64,000 nucleotides of DNA from Neolewinella aquimaris. Its GTDB lineage: Bacteria > Bacteroidota > Bacteroidia > Chitinophagales > Saprospiraceae. The stretch lies in assembly GCF_014197245.1 (NCBI RefSeq), contig NZ_JACIFF010000002.1, positions 479,068 to 543,067 of the forward strand. The letters are read 5' to 3'. The translations under genes and the position numbers were made by a program. This document shows positions 17,249 through 27,766 of this stretch, piece by piece. The notes beneath the pieces are model-generated. The model was given only the letters and a program-made list of their open reading frames with translations, was not told where the DNA came from and searched no databases. The number at the start of each line of letters is the position of its first letter. The stretch's first letter is position 1.

Positions 17249-19090
17249 CTAACTCTCCACCCGCAAGTTGTCGATGATGAAGTTCTGCCGCGTCGGCGTA
17301 TTCTTCCCCATGTAGTAGCTGAGTAGATCCTCGATGTTGGTGTTGTCGGCCATGACGACGGGCTCCAGGCGGATGTCGTCACCAATGAAGTCCTTGAATT
17401 CATTCGGACTAATCTCCCCGAGACCCTTAAATCGGGTGATCTCCGCCTTGCCGCGAAGCTTTTCGATGGCCTCCTGCTTTTCCTCCTCGCTGTAGCAGTA
17501 GTAGGTTTTCTGCTTGTCGCGCACCCGGAACAGCGGCGTTTCCAGAATGTAGAGGTGGCCCTTCTCGACCATATCCGGAAAGAATTGCAGAAAAAAGGTC
17601 AGGAGCAACAGACGGATGTGCATCCCGTCGACGTCCGCATCGGTTGCGATCACGACCCGGTTGTAGCGGATCTCGTCGATGTCGTCTTCGATGTTGAGCG
17701 CATGCTGGAGCAGGTTGAATTCTTCGTTCTCGTAAACGACCTTTTTCGTGAGCCCGTAGCAATTCAGCGGCTTACCGCGCAGCGAAAAGACCGCCTGCGT
17801 CTGCACATCCCGCGCCACCGTGATCGACCCACTAGCGGAGTCTCCCTCGGTAATGAAAATGGTCGTGCCCAGGCGGGTTTCCTCATCTTTCGTCTTACCG
17901 TCACTAAAGTGAGCCCGGCAATCGCGCAGTTTTTTGTTGTGCAGGTTGGCCTTCTTGGCGCGCTGATTGGCCAGCTTTTTGATGCCGGCAATCTCCTTGC
18001 GCTCCCGCTCCGACTGCTTGATGCGCTTTTCCAGCGACTGGGCGATGGTCGGGTTCTTATGCAGAAAATTATCCAGGTGCTCCATCAGAAAATTCTTCAG
18101 GAAGGTCTGGACGGTCGGCCCCTTGGGGCCCATATCGGTACTGCCGAGCTTGGTCTTGGTCTGCGATTCGAATACAGGTTCCTCCACCTTGATAGCGATG
18201 GCCGCAATCACGCTGGCGAGTATATCCTTGCGGTCGTAATTTTTATTGTAGTGTTTCTGGACGGTTTCCACCAGCGCCTGCCGAAACGCGATCAGGTGAG
18301 TCCCCCCCTGGGTGGTGTGCTGGCCGTTGACGAAACTGAAGTAGGTTTCCCCGTACGCATTGCCGTGGGTTATGGCCAACTCGATGTCGTCGCCCTTCAG
18401 GTGAATGACGTCATAGCGGAGTTGCTCGACGTTGGTCTTACGCTCCAGCAAGTCGCGCAGCCCGTTCTTCGAAACCAGCGTCTTACCGTTGAAGTTGATC
18501 TTCAGTCCGGCGTTGAGGTAGGCGTAGTTCCAGAGCTGGTTCTCGACGAAGTCGGTTCGGAAACGATACTTCTTGAAGATGTTGCCGTCCGGCACGAAGC
18601 TGACAAAGGTGCCGTTCTGCTCGCCGGTCTTGGTTGCCTTATGTTCCTTCACCAGATTGCCTTCCGAAAAATCGGCCTGTACGAGTTTCCCCTCGCGTAC
18701 CGCGTACACCCGGAAATCCTCCGAAAGGGCGTTGGTGGCCTTCAGTCCCACCCCGTTGAGGCCGACGGCCTTCTTAAAGGCCTTGCTGTCGTACTTGCCC
18801 CCGGTGTTGATCTTGGAAACCACGTCGACCACTTTCCCGAGTGGAATGCCCCGGCCGAAGTCCCGCACCTTTACCGTGCCGTCTTCAATAATCACTTCGA
18901 TCTGCTTGCCGTGCCCCATGACGTACTCGTCGATGGAGTTGTCAATCACTTCCTTCAGTAGAATATAAATTCCATCGTCCGGACTGGAACCATCGCCCAG
19001 CTTACCGATGTACATACCGGGCCGCATGCGGATGTGCTCCTTCCAGTCGAGGGAGCGGATGTTGTCTTCAGTATAGGTCGCTTCTGCCAT
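17249..19090 (-). CDS. parE: DNA topoisomerase IV subunit B (type IIA, GyrB/ParE family)
   Basis: 613 residues. N-terminal GHKL ATPase: [14 protein letters not shown] (catalytic Glu, Asn), [24 protein letters not shown]. Transducer: the KxK and QTKTKLGS segments around residues 330-345. [25 protein letters not shown] and [17 protein letters not shown], with the metal-binding Glu and Asp residues. The 613-residue length without the GyrB insert favours ParE. With ParC it decatenates daughter chromosomes; parC is not next to it here. The upstream region has the best promoter in the window. Confidence 0.93.
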   Translation of the reverse strand: MAEATYTEDNIRSLDWKEHIRMRPGMYIGKLGDGSSPDDGIYILLKEVIDNSIDEYVMGHGKQIEVIIEDGTVKVRDFGRGIPLGKVVDVVSKINTGGKYDSKAFKKAVGLNGVGLKATNALSEDFRVYAVREGKLVQADFSEGNLVKEHKATKTGEQNGTFVSFVPDGNIFKKYRFRTDFVENQLWNYAYLNAGLKINFNGKTLVSKNGLRDLLERKTNVEQLRYDVIHLKGDDIELAITHGNAYGETYFSFVNGQHTTQGGTHLIAFRQALVETVQKHYNKNYDRKDILASVIAAIAIKVEEPVFESQTKTKLGSTDMGPKGPTVQTFLKNFLMEHLDNFLHKNPTIAQSLEKRIKQSERERKEIAGIKKLANQRAKKANLHNKKLRDCRAHFSDGKTKDEETRLGTTIFITEGDSASGSITVARDVQTQAVFSLRGKPLNCYGLTKKVVYENEEFNLLQHALNIEDDIDEIRYNRVVIATDADVDGMHIRLLLLTFFLQFFPDMVEKGHLYILETPLFRVRDKQKTYYCYSEEEKQEAIEKLRGKAEITRFKGLGEISPNEFKDFIGDDIRLEPVVMADNTNIEDLLSYYMGKNTPTRQNFIIDNLRVES

Positions 19091-19113
19091 TTAACGCTGC
19101 TGTTCTTACCGGA

Positions 19114-19144
19114 CAAACATACGAAAAACCGAGAATATTATCAA
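19114..19144 (-). promoter_or_regulatory. parE promoter (Bacteroidota -33/-7)
   Basis: Minus strand: TTG (19142-19144), exactly 20 bp, TATGTTTG (19114-19121). This is a full match to the TTG/TAnnTTTG pattern of the main Bacteroidota sigma factor. The start codon is about 23 bases downstream. Confidence 0.75.
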
Positions 19145-19253
19145 ACAATTTGTTTTACGTGCCCCGTTTCCCCCATCCCCCCAGCAAACAAACAATACCC
19201 GCGTTTCAGACTTTTAGAAATGATGAACATTACCCCCACCCCACGCCATTCCC

Positions 19254-21773
19254 ATGGCCGACCGTAGCATTCCTTTTCGCTGGTGGTACCTGCTGCTTTT
19301 GCTGCCGGTCCTCCTTTACTTCGGCGCACGCTGGTACGTAGGCTATCGTATCGAAGAAGCCATTGAAGCCGCAAATGAGGGGGAAAACTCCCTCGCGCTA
19401 GCCGACTACAGTTTCGGATTCTTCCCCATCGAGGCTTCGGTACGGGGGCTAACCTTCGACCAAACGCTCGATGCACTACAAACCACCGGACGGCTTAGCC
19501 AGGGCACGGTCAGCGGCCTGAACCTGTGGAGCCTGTTCGGCGACGACCCCATTGCCGTCAACCGCATCACCCTGCAAGGATTTGACGTAAAGCTCGTTCG
19601 CACGGGCCTGCGCGATCGCCAGGGCAGAAAGAGCAATTTCGCACTGGAAGTCGGGGACGTAAATCTCGACAGCGTGTTCTTGGAAATTGACGACCGGGCC
19701 GGAAGCCGCCACTTGACCGTCGCCAATCTGGATCTTGCCATGCAAACCTTCCAGTTGCCCTTTCGCCCCACCCAGATCAGCAACCTTAGCCTGTCCGCCG
19801 ACTCCTCCCTGTACCGAAACTACCAGGACAGCATGTCCGTCCTGGCTACCGATATCGGGTACGACACGAACGCCGAGGCCATACTGGTATCCGAAGTGCG
19901 CTACCAACGCAGCGACAGTACCGACGTCCGCGCGGGCAAGGTGAGGCTCACCGGCCTGAACGGCCAGGACCTTGACGGCACGCTATCCATCGACAGCCTT
20001 TCAATTGCCACGCTGGGCGGCGGCGCGCGGGTGCAGGGAAAACGGCAGGAAGCAAGCGACTCTGGTGAATCCACCCCCATCCGCCTCGGTAAGTTGTCGC
20101 TTCCCGATGTCGACCTGAACGTATCCGGCGCATTCGGAACGATTCGCTTTGCGGGAGAGCTCACTGCTGACGAACTGCAGTACCAGGATAGCTTTAGCCT
20201 GCAATCCGCCCGGCTTTCCGGACAAACCGTCACTTACCATCGGGGCACCGATCTAGCCATCGAGACAACTGGCGCCCGCATCGAGCAGGGCCCGCTAACA
20301 TTTCCACTCAAGAATGGGTTGCCGGGACTAACCTCCATCGACATTCCCGACTTCAAGCTCACTACCGACGGTCAATCCATCAACCTTACGGCTCTGGCCT
20401 ACCGTAGCGATTCTGCAACCGTCACCGCGAATCAACTGGAGCTCGACGGCAGTAAAGTGAACGGTAGCATAGCCTCCCTCCGGATCACCGGCCTGGACCG
20501 GAACGCACTACTAGCCGGCGAACCACTCACCATCCCGGTCGCGGTACTTACCGATTCCAGGTTGAACGTGAGGCAGCAAAGTGGGGCTAACTACCAGCTA
20601 GATATTCCTACCGTTGAGTTCAACGACCTAGTGCGCAACGACGGCCTGCGTGTAGAAAGAACCAGAATTTCCAACGCCACGGTAACCCGCCGCACCGCCA
20701 GCGGAAAGGAGGACCTGGTAGCACGCGGAATCTATGTCGATCAGCGCGGTGTTTCTACTCCATTTTCCGCGAAAAACCTCGGGAAAAGTACGCTCCGGGC
20801 CTCCGAAGTAAGAATGATCGGCGACCGAGAACCCATCGACTACCACTATTCGAACCTGGCCTATAACAGTCGGGCCGGAACGCTCTCTCTCGATAGCCTC
20901 AATCGCATCAACCGACTATCACCGGGCGAGGTATTCTCTCAGAAAATAAGTAAATCGTGGCTGTCCTTCAGTTTTGATGGAATTCATGCAGAGGGTATCG
21001 ATCACGGAGCGCTGGTAGCCGGAAAACTTATTCAGGTAGATTCGCTTTCCGCACGCGATTTTCGCCTGCGCGTGGTCGAGGATGTATCCTTAGAGCTGCC
21101 AAGTAAGGAGAAGTTGATGCCGATCGAGGCGCTACGCTCGATCGGTCCGCGAATCGTTCTCAACCGGGCCCAGCTATCTTCCACCGATATTGCCTACGGA
21201 GTCGTGGATTCCGTTCTACAGCCTAAAACGATCCACTTCAATTCGGGAACCGTGCGCTTTTCAGGTCTGGACACGGAAATCAGCACCACCGACTCCCTAC
21301 TCGTCAGCCTGGATGCCACCTTCGAACAAACTACTCCGCTTCACGCCGAATTTGCCCTCTCCCGCGACAGCAGTGGACGCAACTACGCCGTGCGCGGACA
21401 AATGGGCAGCTACGACCTAAGCCGGATCAATCCCCTCATGGAAGTCGCCGCGAATGCCGTCGTCGAAACCGGCGTAATCGACAGTCTCAGCTACCACGGC
21501 CGCCTACAGGACGAGGTGCTCACCGGCCAAATGACCCTCCTCTACCATAACCTTGACCTGAAAATCGTCGGCAGTGGCGCCTGGATCAAAAACCTGCTCT
21601 CCGGCGTAGTCATGAAGGATTCCAACCTGCCCGGAGAAGATTTCCGCCAGGGCCAAATGTACCACGAGCATCCCTCCACCAAAAGCTTCTTCAATGCCTA
21701 CTGGAAAGGCCTAGTCAGCGGCATGAAATCCTCCGCACTATCCGACATCGCCCTACAGAAGGAGTTGGATTAG
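19254..21773 (+). CDS. Large AsmA-like envelope protein
   Basis: 839 residues with one N-terminal membrane anchor (WWYLLLLLPVLLYFGARWYVG) and a long extracytoplasmic part made of repeating beta strands. The opening YRIEEAIEAANEGENSLALADYSFGFFPIEASVRGLTF resembles the start of AsmA/DUF748 proteins, where a membrane helix is followed by a repeating-beta-groove fold that bridges the periplasm and carries lipids. No enzyme motif is seen. I infer a role in envelope lipid transport or homeostasis with low certainty. It is divergent from parE and convergent with the AI-2E-family gene. Confidence 0.65.
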   Translation: MADRSIPFRWWYLLLLLPVLLYFGARWYVGYRIEEAIEAANEGENSLALADYSFGFFPIEASVRGLTFDQTLDALQTTGRLSQGTVSGLNLWSLFGDDPIAVNRITLQGFDVKLVRTGLRDRQGRKSNFALEVGDVNLDSVFLEIDDRAGSRHLTVANLDLAMQTFQLPFRPTQISNLSLSADSSLYRNYQDSMSVLATDIGYDTNAEAILVSEVRYQRSDSTDVRAGKVRLTGLNGQDLDGTLSIDSLSIATLGGGARVQGKRQEASDSGESTPIRLGKLSLPDVDLNVSGAFGTIRFAGELTADELQYQDSFSLQSARLSGQTVTYHRGTDLAIETTGARIEQGPLTFPLKNGLPGLTSIDIPDFKLTTDGQSINLTALAYRSDSATVTANQLELDGSKVNGSIASLRITGLDRNALLAGEPLTIPVAVLTDSRLNVRQQSGANYQLDIPTVEFNDLVRNDGLRVERTRISNATVTRRTASGKEDLVARGIYVDQRGVSTPFSAKNLGKSTLRASEVRMIGDREPIDYHYSNLAYNSRAGTLSLDSLNRINRLSPGEVFSQKISKSWLSFSFDGIHAEGIDHGALVAGKLIQVDSLSARDFRLRVVEDVSLELPSKEKLMPIEALRSIGPRIVLNRAQLSSTDIAYGVVDSVLQPKTIHFNSGTVRFSGLDTEISTTDSLLVSLDATFEQTTPLHAEFALSRDSSGRNYAVRGQMGSYDLSRINPLMEVAANAVVETGVIDSLSYHGRLQDEVLTGQMTLLYHNLDLKIVGSGAWIKNLLSGVVMKDSNLPGEDFRQGQMYHEHPSTKSFFNAYWKGLVSGMKSSALSDIALQKELD

Positions 21774-21879
21774 AATTTCTTAGTCGTCGGACGAGCCTCG
21801 TGCCTCGGCCGGCCGACGACCGCGACCTACTATCCGCGAATAAATCTGCGTAATCTGCGGTGCAAGACGTACCTGAAGC
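21774..21879. repeat. Convergent gap holding copies of two dispersed repeat families
   Basis: 21783-21820 is a 38-bp imperfect palindrome that, reversed, matches 36807-36844 at 37 of 38 positions, the unit of the tandem array there. It is followed at about 21832-21862 by CCGCGAATAAATCTGCG and AATCTGCGG, the AATCTGCG family also found at 27.6 kb and 29.5 kb. The gap separates two convergent genes and likely forms hairpins in both transcripts. Confidence 0.8.
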
Positions 21880-22974
21880 CTACTTCGCCAGTATCTCTCC
21901 GGTGTCCTGATGCTTGCGTCCTCTCCGTTTCAGTTTGCGCGTATTGACGTCACCGTTTCGACTGAGCAGTATGGCAATCGGACGAGTTTCCGGAAACTGG
22001 GCACAAACGATGATGATGGCCACCGTAATGGGAACGCTAAGCAGCATCCCCACGATACCCCACAGCATCGACCAGAGGATAAGGGACAAGACAACCACTA
22101 AGGGACTGATATTGAGGGTGCTGCCCATCAACCGGGGCTCGATGATGTTTCCCACCAAGATTTGGATGACCGTTACCCCGAGAACCACTACCAGAAACGG
22201 AGTAAGGCTGTCGAACTGCACGAGGGCCAGCAGCGCGGGAAGGGCCGTAGCGGTGATGGATCCGATGGTAGGAACAAAGTTGAACAGGAAGATCAGAAAG
22301 GCCCAGAACAGCGCATAGTCCAGTCCAATGATGCGAAACACCACAAAGCTCAGCAGCGCGGTGGCAATACTGGTGAGGGTCTTGACGCCCAGATAGGTAC
22401 GCATGGCGGTATTGATCTCCGCGAGGACGTAGGTGAAGCGAGTACTGCCCTCCATGTCGAGGCCCAGCGCCCGCATCTTCCGGGGAAAGCTTCCCTGCTC
22501 CACCAGGAAAAAAAGAACGTACAGCAACACAAGGGCTACCCCCTTCGCCGCACTCGTGACCCCGGCAAACACCAGGGCGAAATTGCCCAGTAGCTGCTGT
22601 CCCAGTTTCAGGTCCACAATACTCGGCGGGGGTCGGTCGATGTGGAATTGCTCGTACATCCGCGCGATCTGGGCTTCGATCCTCGGCAGGTAGATGTCGC
22701 TTTCCTGTACAAAGCCGTTCACGGTGTTGACGATCATATCGGAAATCGCGTACAGCGTCAGGCCAATGAAGATCAACGACATCAGCAGGGTGACGGAATT
22801 CGGTAGCCGGGTACCCACGAACGGCAGGTGGCGAAACTGGTCGTTGAGCGCATTGACCAGGTACCACAAAACGAGGGCGACGAAGATGGGCACCAGGTAG
22901 CTTTTGCCCACCACAATCAGGGTCAGGATCAGGCCGATAGTGACCAACCAGGCGGCGACTCGGAAAATGGACAT
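21880..22974 (-). CDS. AI-2E/PerM-family (UPF0118) permease
   Basis: 364 residues from the ATG at 22974 (MSIFRVAAWLVT); an in-frame start 42 bases upstream adds an unlikely polar segment. About eight hydrophobic helices. Family marks: YLVPIFVALVLWYLVNAL, GVKTLTSIATALLSF, FLIFLFNFVPTIGSITATALPALLAL, LVGNIIEPRLMGSTLNISPLVVVLSLILWSMLWGIVGMLLSVPIT. Members export autoinducer-2 or act as sodium/proton antiporters; which applies here is unknown. The C-terminus is a basic tail (LKRRGRKHQDTGEILAK). Confidence 0.9.
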   Translation of the reverse strand: MSIFRVAAWLVTIGLILTLIVVGKSYLVPIFVALVLWYLVNALNDQFRHLPFVGTRLPNSVTLLMSLIFIGLTLYAISDMIVNTVNGFVQESDIYLPRIEAQIARMYEQFHIDRPPPSIVDLKLGQQLLGNFALVFAGVTSAAKGVALVLLYVLFFLVEQGSFPRKMRALGLDMEGSTRFTYVLAEINTAMRTYLGVKTLTSIATALLSFVVFRIIGLDYALFWAFLIFLFNFVPTIGSITATALPALLALVQFDSLTPFLVVVLGVTVIQILVGNIIEPRLMGSTLNISPLVVVLSLILWSMLWGIVGMLLSVPITVAIIIVCAQFPETRPIAILLSRNGDVNTRKLKRRGRKHQDTGEILAK

Positions 22975-23097
22975 GCGGTGCGTTGGCTGTTTACAGGGGT
23001 AACGAACAAGGTACACGGATTGTGTTGACTTGTCTCCTTAGTTTGTGCTTTGCTCCCGCGCGCCCGCCCACTTCTCCTTCGGCTTACGAATATTCGC

Positions 23098-23105
23098 TAT
23101 TTTTG
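23098..23105 (+). promoter_or_regulatory. -7 box upstream of icd
   Basis: TATTTTTG matches TAnnTTTG exactly and lies 49 bases before the ATG, allowing a leader of about 40 bases. No TTG at the ideal spacing. Confidence 0.4.
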
Positions 23106-23154
23106 CCCGTCTGCCCATATTCGGGCCGACATCATGTAAAAATCAAGCACCTCT

Positions 23155-24384
<1,230 letters not shown>

Positions 24385-24417
24385 AAGTGAATCTGAGCTG
24401 ATTTTTAGATTCTAGGA

Positions 24418-24449
24418 GGGTCGTTGCCGCAAGGCAGCGGCCCTTTTTT
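24418..24449 (+). terminator. Rho-independent terminator after icd
   Basis: An 11-bp stem (GGGTCGTTGCC with GGCAGCGGCCC, two G-T wobbles) around a GCAA tetraloop is followed directly by six T. It lies 34 bp after icd and just before the end of the convergent gene. Confidence 0.85.
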
Positions 24450-24451
24450 AC

Positions 24452-25120
24452 TCACCCCGGTATCGATCTACCCACCAGCTCCTTTACCGCCATGCTCATC
24501 AGCAGTTGTTCCTCTTTTTCGTTGAGGTCGTCGGGGATGAACTCGAAGGCACGCTGGCTGAGGGGGTCGTCGGCTTTGCCGGGCAGTTTGGTCAGGGCTC
24601 CCACTTCGCGGTTGCCAACGCTGACCGGGAGATAGTTGTCCTGGCTGGTGGTAGCGATGCGGGCCAATTCTTTTCCGGTACGTTCACCGAGCAGGACCTG
24701 GTCCTTAATGATGCCTACGGGCTGGTCGTCGATTTCGAGGGTGGTTTTTCCTTTCTCGGTCCAGTAGACGTAGTCGTGATCGGCCGTACGGGCGTACAGT
24801 AGTTCATTGACTTGCTTGCCGAGGTAGCGGCGGTAGCTGTAGCTCACGACCGGTTCGTGGAAGATGGTCGTGAAGGTGCCCTTGGCCGTGGTGCCGGTAC
24901 CGGTTTTGAGCACCTGCTTATCCTGGGTGAGACTAAACAGATCGAGCTCCTCCTTACTCATCTTTACGAGGTTTGAGCTCCACCCATCCATGTCTTCCTT
25001 CATTTCGCGCAGGACCTGATTGCGGCGTTTTTTGGAAGGCATGCGGTTGCGGCTCCACTGATTGTACATGTACACCAGGGCTACGATCAGCAAAATGGAA
25101 AGAATGAGTAGGGGAATCAT
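24452..25120 (-). CDS. Membrane-anchored protein of unknown function
   Basis: 222 residues. Start at 25120 gives an immediate transmembrane anchor (MIPLLILSILLIVALVYMY) followed by a basic stretch (RNRMPSKKRRNQVLREMK). The soluble part (residues ~45-220) has beta-rich character: YSYRRYLGKQVNELLYARTADHDYVYWTEKGKTTLEID, QPVGIIKDQVLLGERTG. No known motif. It is likely cytoplasmic-facing by the positive-inside rule. A TAAGTTCG box lies 5 bases before this start codon. It is convergent with icd. Confidence 0.6.
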   Translation of the reverse strand: MIPLLILSILLIVALVYMYNQWSRNRMPSKKRRNQVLREMKEDMDGWSSNLVKMSKEELDLFSLTQDKQVLKTGTGTTAKGTFTTIFHEPVVSYSYRRYLGKQVNELLYARTADHDYVYWTEKGKTTLEIDDQPVGIIKDQVLLGERTGKELARIATTSQDNYLPVSVGNREVGALTKLPGKADDPLSQRAFEFIPDDLNEKEEQLLMSMAVKELVGRSIPG

Positions 25121-25125
25121 TGGGG

Positions 25126-25133
25126 CGAACTTA
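25126..25133 (-). promoter_or_regulatory. -7-like box next to a start codon
   Basis: Minus-strand TAAGTTCG, one base from TAnnTTTG, ends 5 bases before the ATG at 25120; it supports that start and a leaderless transcript. No -33 element at usual spacing. Confidence 0.35.
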
Positions 25134-25341
25134 TGGATAGGTAACAATTCGGGTGGGTCAACGGGTTCAGGCGTTGGTAGATTAGGGGCGGGCGTTGGTC
25201 GGGGAGTCGGTTACGCTCCACGCGCAAATTTTTGAACGCCCTCGCGGTGTGGGTAATTCGGCCCTATAGATAGTACCGTATTACCTATTTTGCTTTCAGT
25301 TTAATCACCGCTCCCGCGTACCCGCCCTAAACTGATCTGCT

Positions 25342-27018
25342 ATGGAACATTCCGCTCCCTACCTGCTGGACGATCTGGTTGAGGCCGTACGGAGTCGTGC
25401 CGGCGAACATAAAAAGTGGACGGACGCGCTGCTTGTACAGGCGTGTGAGGCGTACGCCACCTACTTTACTGACCTCCAACAGGATCCCCATCTGGAACCA
25501 CCCTCCTCCTGGGATGCGGAGTACGATTTGCTGTTACTGACGCTGTGGGATGTGATCGTAGATCGCGAAATCACCGGAGTGGACGACATCTGGCTGGAAG
25601 GGGCAAGCGGGAAGGCGACCAGTCATGAAGACTTATACATTCAGATCTTCCGCGAACTGATCGAGGAAGTCAGGCTAACGACCAGTGACCGTGATTCGAG
25701 GGCTTTTCTGGAAGCTGACTGGGATAAGCAAGTAGGTACCCCGGAAGACTCCTTTAACCAGTCAAAACTTGTCGAGGAAGAGGTGGGCATTCGATTCCAC
25801 TACGAACCTCGGGCCGACTTACCCGTCGATATGAGTATTATTTTGGAAAGCGCGTCGGCGTCCGCTGCCGATATCGATACCCTAATTGCTGAGGTCGTAC
25901 GCCTTCGGCGCGAGAATCCCGGTAGCCTGTCCCACGCGGAAACCGAGCTTACCGTACGACTGGCCGTTGGGGACATTGCGGGTGCAGTGACGCTGGCCAA
26001 GGAACTCCGGACGGAATTCCCGGAAAGTATATTGATTATCTATGTGCTCGTTGAAGCCGCTCGATCAGGCGATACGATAGCCAGCATAACCGAGTCCTGG
26101 GGCAACCCGCCGGATGTCCGTCGGGCCTTCCCGAACTGGCAATCGGGCATCAGCATCTACGACTATTCCCTCTACGAACAGATCTCGATCAGGATAGACT
26201 GTTCCGCCGGACGCTACGTAGAAGCTCTGGCGCGACTGGAACGCTTGATCAAGTTGGACCTCGATGGAGAAGTGATTGAGGAATTGCTGGAAACCTACTT
26301 CGAGTATCACTTACACGATCAGGTCATGGGGAATCACGTTATGCCGAATACGTGGGAGCCGCCGCCCCTCAACCCGGCAGCGCCCCGGGCATCCCAGCTT
26401 GTCAGCGAACACTGGCCCAGCTTCGCGGATTTCGTGACCAAGCAAGCCATGCGCAGTTCCGGAATGGACGATTTCGACCTGGACGTACCCGAAGGCAGCT
26501 ACCAAATCAAGGTGACGCTTCAGGGAATCCGACCGCCCATCTGGCGCAGACTCATTGTTCCGGCAGCGATCTCCCTGGCCGATCTCCACCGGGTCATTCA
26601 GGCGGCCATGGGGTGGGATGATGCCCATCTCCACTCTTTCCAGACCACCCAATCCACTTACTCCCCGGAGGATACGGAATATAGCGACAACTACAATGGC
26701 CTGTACCTGAACATCCTAATGCAGAAGCCGAAACACAAGATCTCCTACGAGTACGACTTCGGGGACAGTTGGCACCACGAGATCCTACTGGAAAAGGTTC
26801 TCCCCGACCCGGTAGACCAGGTCACTTGTACCGCCGGCAAACGCGCTTGCCCACCCGAAGACAGCGGTGGCATCGGCGGCTACTACAATATGCTGCAAAT
26901 TATGGCCGGCCCCGAAACGGAAGACAAGGAAGCACTGCGCGCGTGGCTGGGTGACGACTTTGAGCCGGAAAAATTCAGTGTGGACGAGGTGAATATTCGC
27001 TTGCGGTCCATATCGTAG
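25342..27018 (+). CDS. pRiA4b ORF-3-like domain protein with large helical N-terminal region
   Basis: 558 residues. Residues ~385-555 are a pRiA4b ORF-3-like (PF07929-type) domain: YQIKVTLQGIRPPIWRRLIV, SLADLHRVIQAAMGWDDAHLHSF, YEYDFGDSWHHEILLEKVLP, GKRACPPEDSGGIGGYYNML. The family is common in bacteria and plasmids, with unknown biochemistry. The first ~370 residues are helical and Glu/Asp-rich with TPR-like spacing (GDIAGAVTLAKELRTEFPES, AGRYVEALARLERLIKLDLD). There is no signal peptide, so it is cytoplasmic. It lies 53 bp upstream of the macro-domain gene in the same direction. Confidence 0.8.
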   Translation: MEHSAPYLLDDLVEAVRSRAGEHKKWTDALLVQACEAYATYFTDLQQDPHLEPPSSWDAEYDLLLLTLWDVIVDREITGVDDIWLEGASGKATSHEDLYIQIFRELIEEVRLTTSDRDSRAFLEADWDKQVGTPEDSFNQSKLVEEEVGIRFHYEPRADLPVDMSIILESASASAADIDTLIAEVVRLRRENPGSLSHAETELTVRLAVGDIAGAVTLAKELRTEFPESILIIYVLVEAARSGDTIASITESWGNPPDVRRAFPNWQSGISIYDYSLYEQISIRIDCSAGRYVEALARLERLIKLDLDGEVIEELLETYFEYHLHDQVMGNHVMPNTWEPPPLNPAAPRASQLVSEHWPSFADFVTKQAMRSSGMDDFDLDVPEGSYQIKVTLQGIRPPIWRRLIVPAAISLADLHRVIQAAMGWDDAHLHSFQTTQSTYSPEDTEYSDNYNGLYLNILMQKPKHKISYEYDFGDSWHHEILLEKVLPDPVDQVTCTAGKRACPPEDSGGIGGYYNMLQIMAGPETEDKEALRAWLGDDFEPEKFSVDEVNIRLRSIS

Positions 27019-27071
27019 ATCGTAAGCAAGCCAATCAGGCATGCACACCGACGGAAAACACAAAATAATAG

Positions 27072-27581
27072 ATGGCACACCTCACCCTTCTCCGCGCCGA
27101 CATCACCACCCTTACCGTCGACATCATCGTCAACGCCGCTAACTCTTCCCTCCTCGGCGGCGGGGGCGTCGACGGAGCCATTCACCGGGCGGGCGGTCCG
27201 GCCATCCTCGAAGCCTGTAAAAAGATCGGCGCCGAGCAGGGTGGCTGCCCTACCGGAGAGGCCGTCATCACTACCGCCGGAAAGCTACCGGCGAAGTACG
27301 TTATCCATACCGTAGGGCCGGTCTGGAACGGCGGCACCAACGGAGAGGATGCCCTACTGGAAAGCTGCTACCGCAACAGCCTGCAGTTGGCCGAAGAAGT
27401 CGGCGCTACTTCCATTGCCTTTCCCAACATCAGCACCGGCGTATATCACTTCCCCAAGGAGCGGGCGGCGGAGATCGCAGTACGGACGGTCCGGGCCTTT
27501 CCCGTAAATTCGATCGAAGAAGTTTCTTTCGTGTGCTTCGATGCTGAGAATTATAATATTTATGAGCGGTTGATGGCGTAA
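27072..27581 (+). CDS. Macro-domain ADP-ribose hydrolase (O-acetyl-ADP-ribose deacetylase type)
   Basis: 169 residues, one macro domain. Ligand-binding loops are intact: [52 protein letters not shown] and [20 protein letters not shown]. This class removes ADP-ribose from proteins or deacetylates O-acetyl-ADP-ribose in the cytoplasm. No toxin or ADP-ribosyltransferase is adjacent, so a toxin-antitoxin role is not supported. It probably shares a transcript with the pRiA4b-like gene and is convergent with the helicase. Confidence 0.92.
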   Translation: MAHLTLLRADITTLTVDIIVNAANSSLLGGGGVDGAIHRAGGPAILEACKKIGAEQGGCPTGEAVITTAGKLPAKYVIHTVGPVWNGGTNGEDALLESCYRNSLQLAEEVGATSIAFPNISTGVYHFPKERAAEIAVRTVRAFPVNSIEEVSFVCFDAENYNIYERLMA

Positions 27582-27766
27582 GTCTACTGCAACGCATTGA
27601 CCTTATGCTCGACCAAAATCTGCGAAAATCCGCGAAGACAATCTGCCTAAATCTGCGTTGAAAAAAGAGTCTCGGACCAGAGGTCGCCCGACCTTATGCT
27701 CCACCAAAATCTGCGAAAAAATCTGCGCCCTCTGCGTAATCCGCGGTGAAAAAACCCACCCCCCCC
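27582..27766. repeat. AATCTGCG-family repeats in a convergent gap
   Basis: GACCTTATGCTCGACCAAAA at 27599 recurs at 27690 with one change and both run on into ATCTGCGAAAA, a 91-bp direct repeat. Between and after them are AAATCTGCGTTGAAAAAA and TAATCCGCGGTGAAAAAA. 27669-27693 is repeated in reverse at 29565-29589 (23 of 25 bases). Words of this kind (CGCAGATT with CGCGGATT) are common intergenic repeats in Bacteroidota; function unknown. Confidence 0.75.

Noticed and set aside
17555..18961. 468-codon open frame on the plus strand
   Set aside because: Antisense to parE, whose motifs are complete; Val/Leu-rich translation typical of a shadow frame.
27072..27581. Macro-domain gene as part of a toxin-antitoxin (DarTG-like) pair
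   Set aside because: The upstream gene is a pRiA4b-like protein without ADP-ribosyltransferase motifs.
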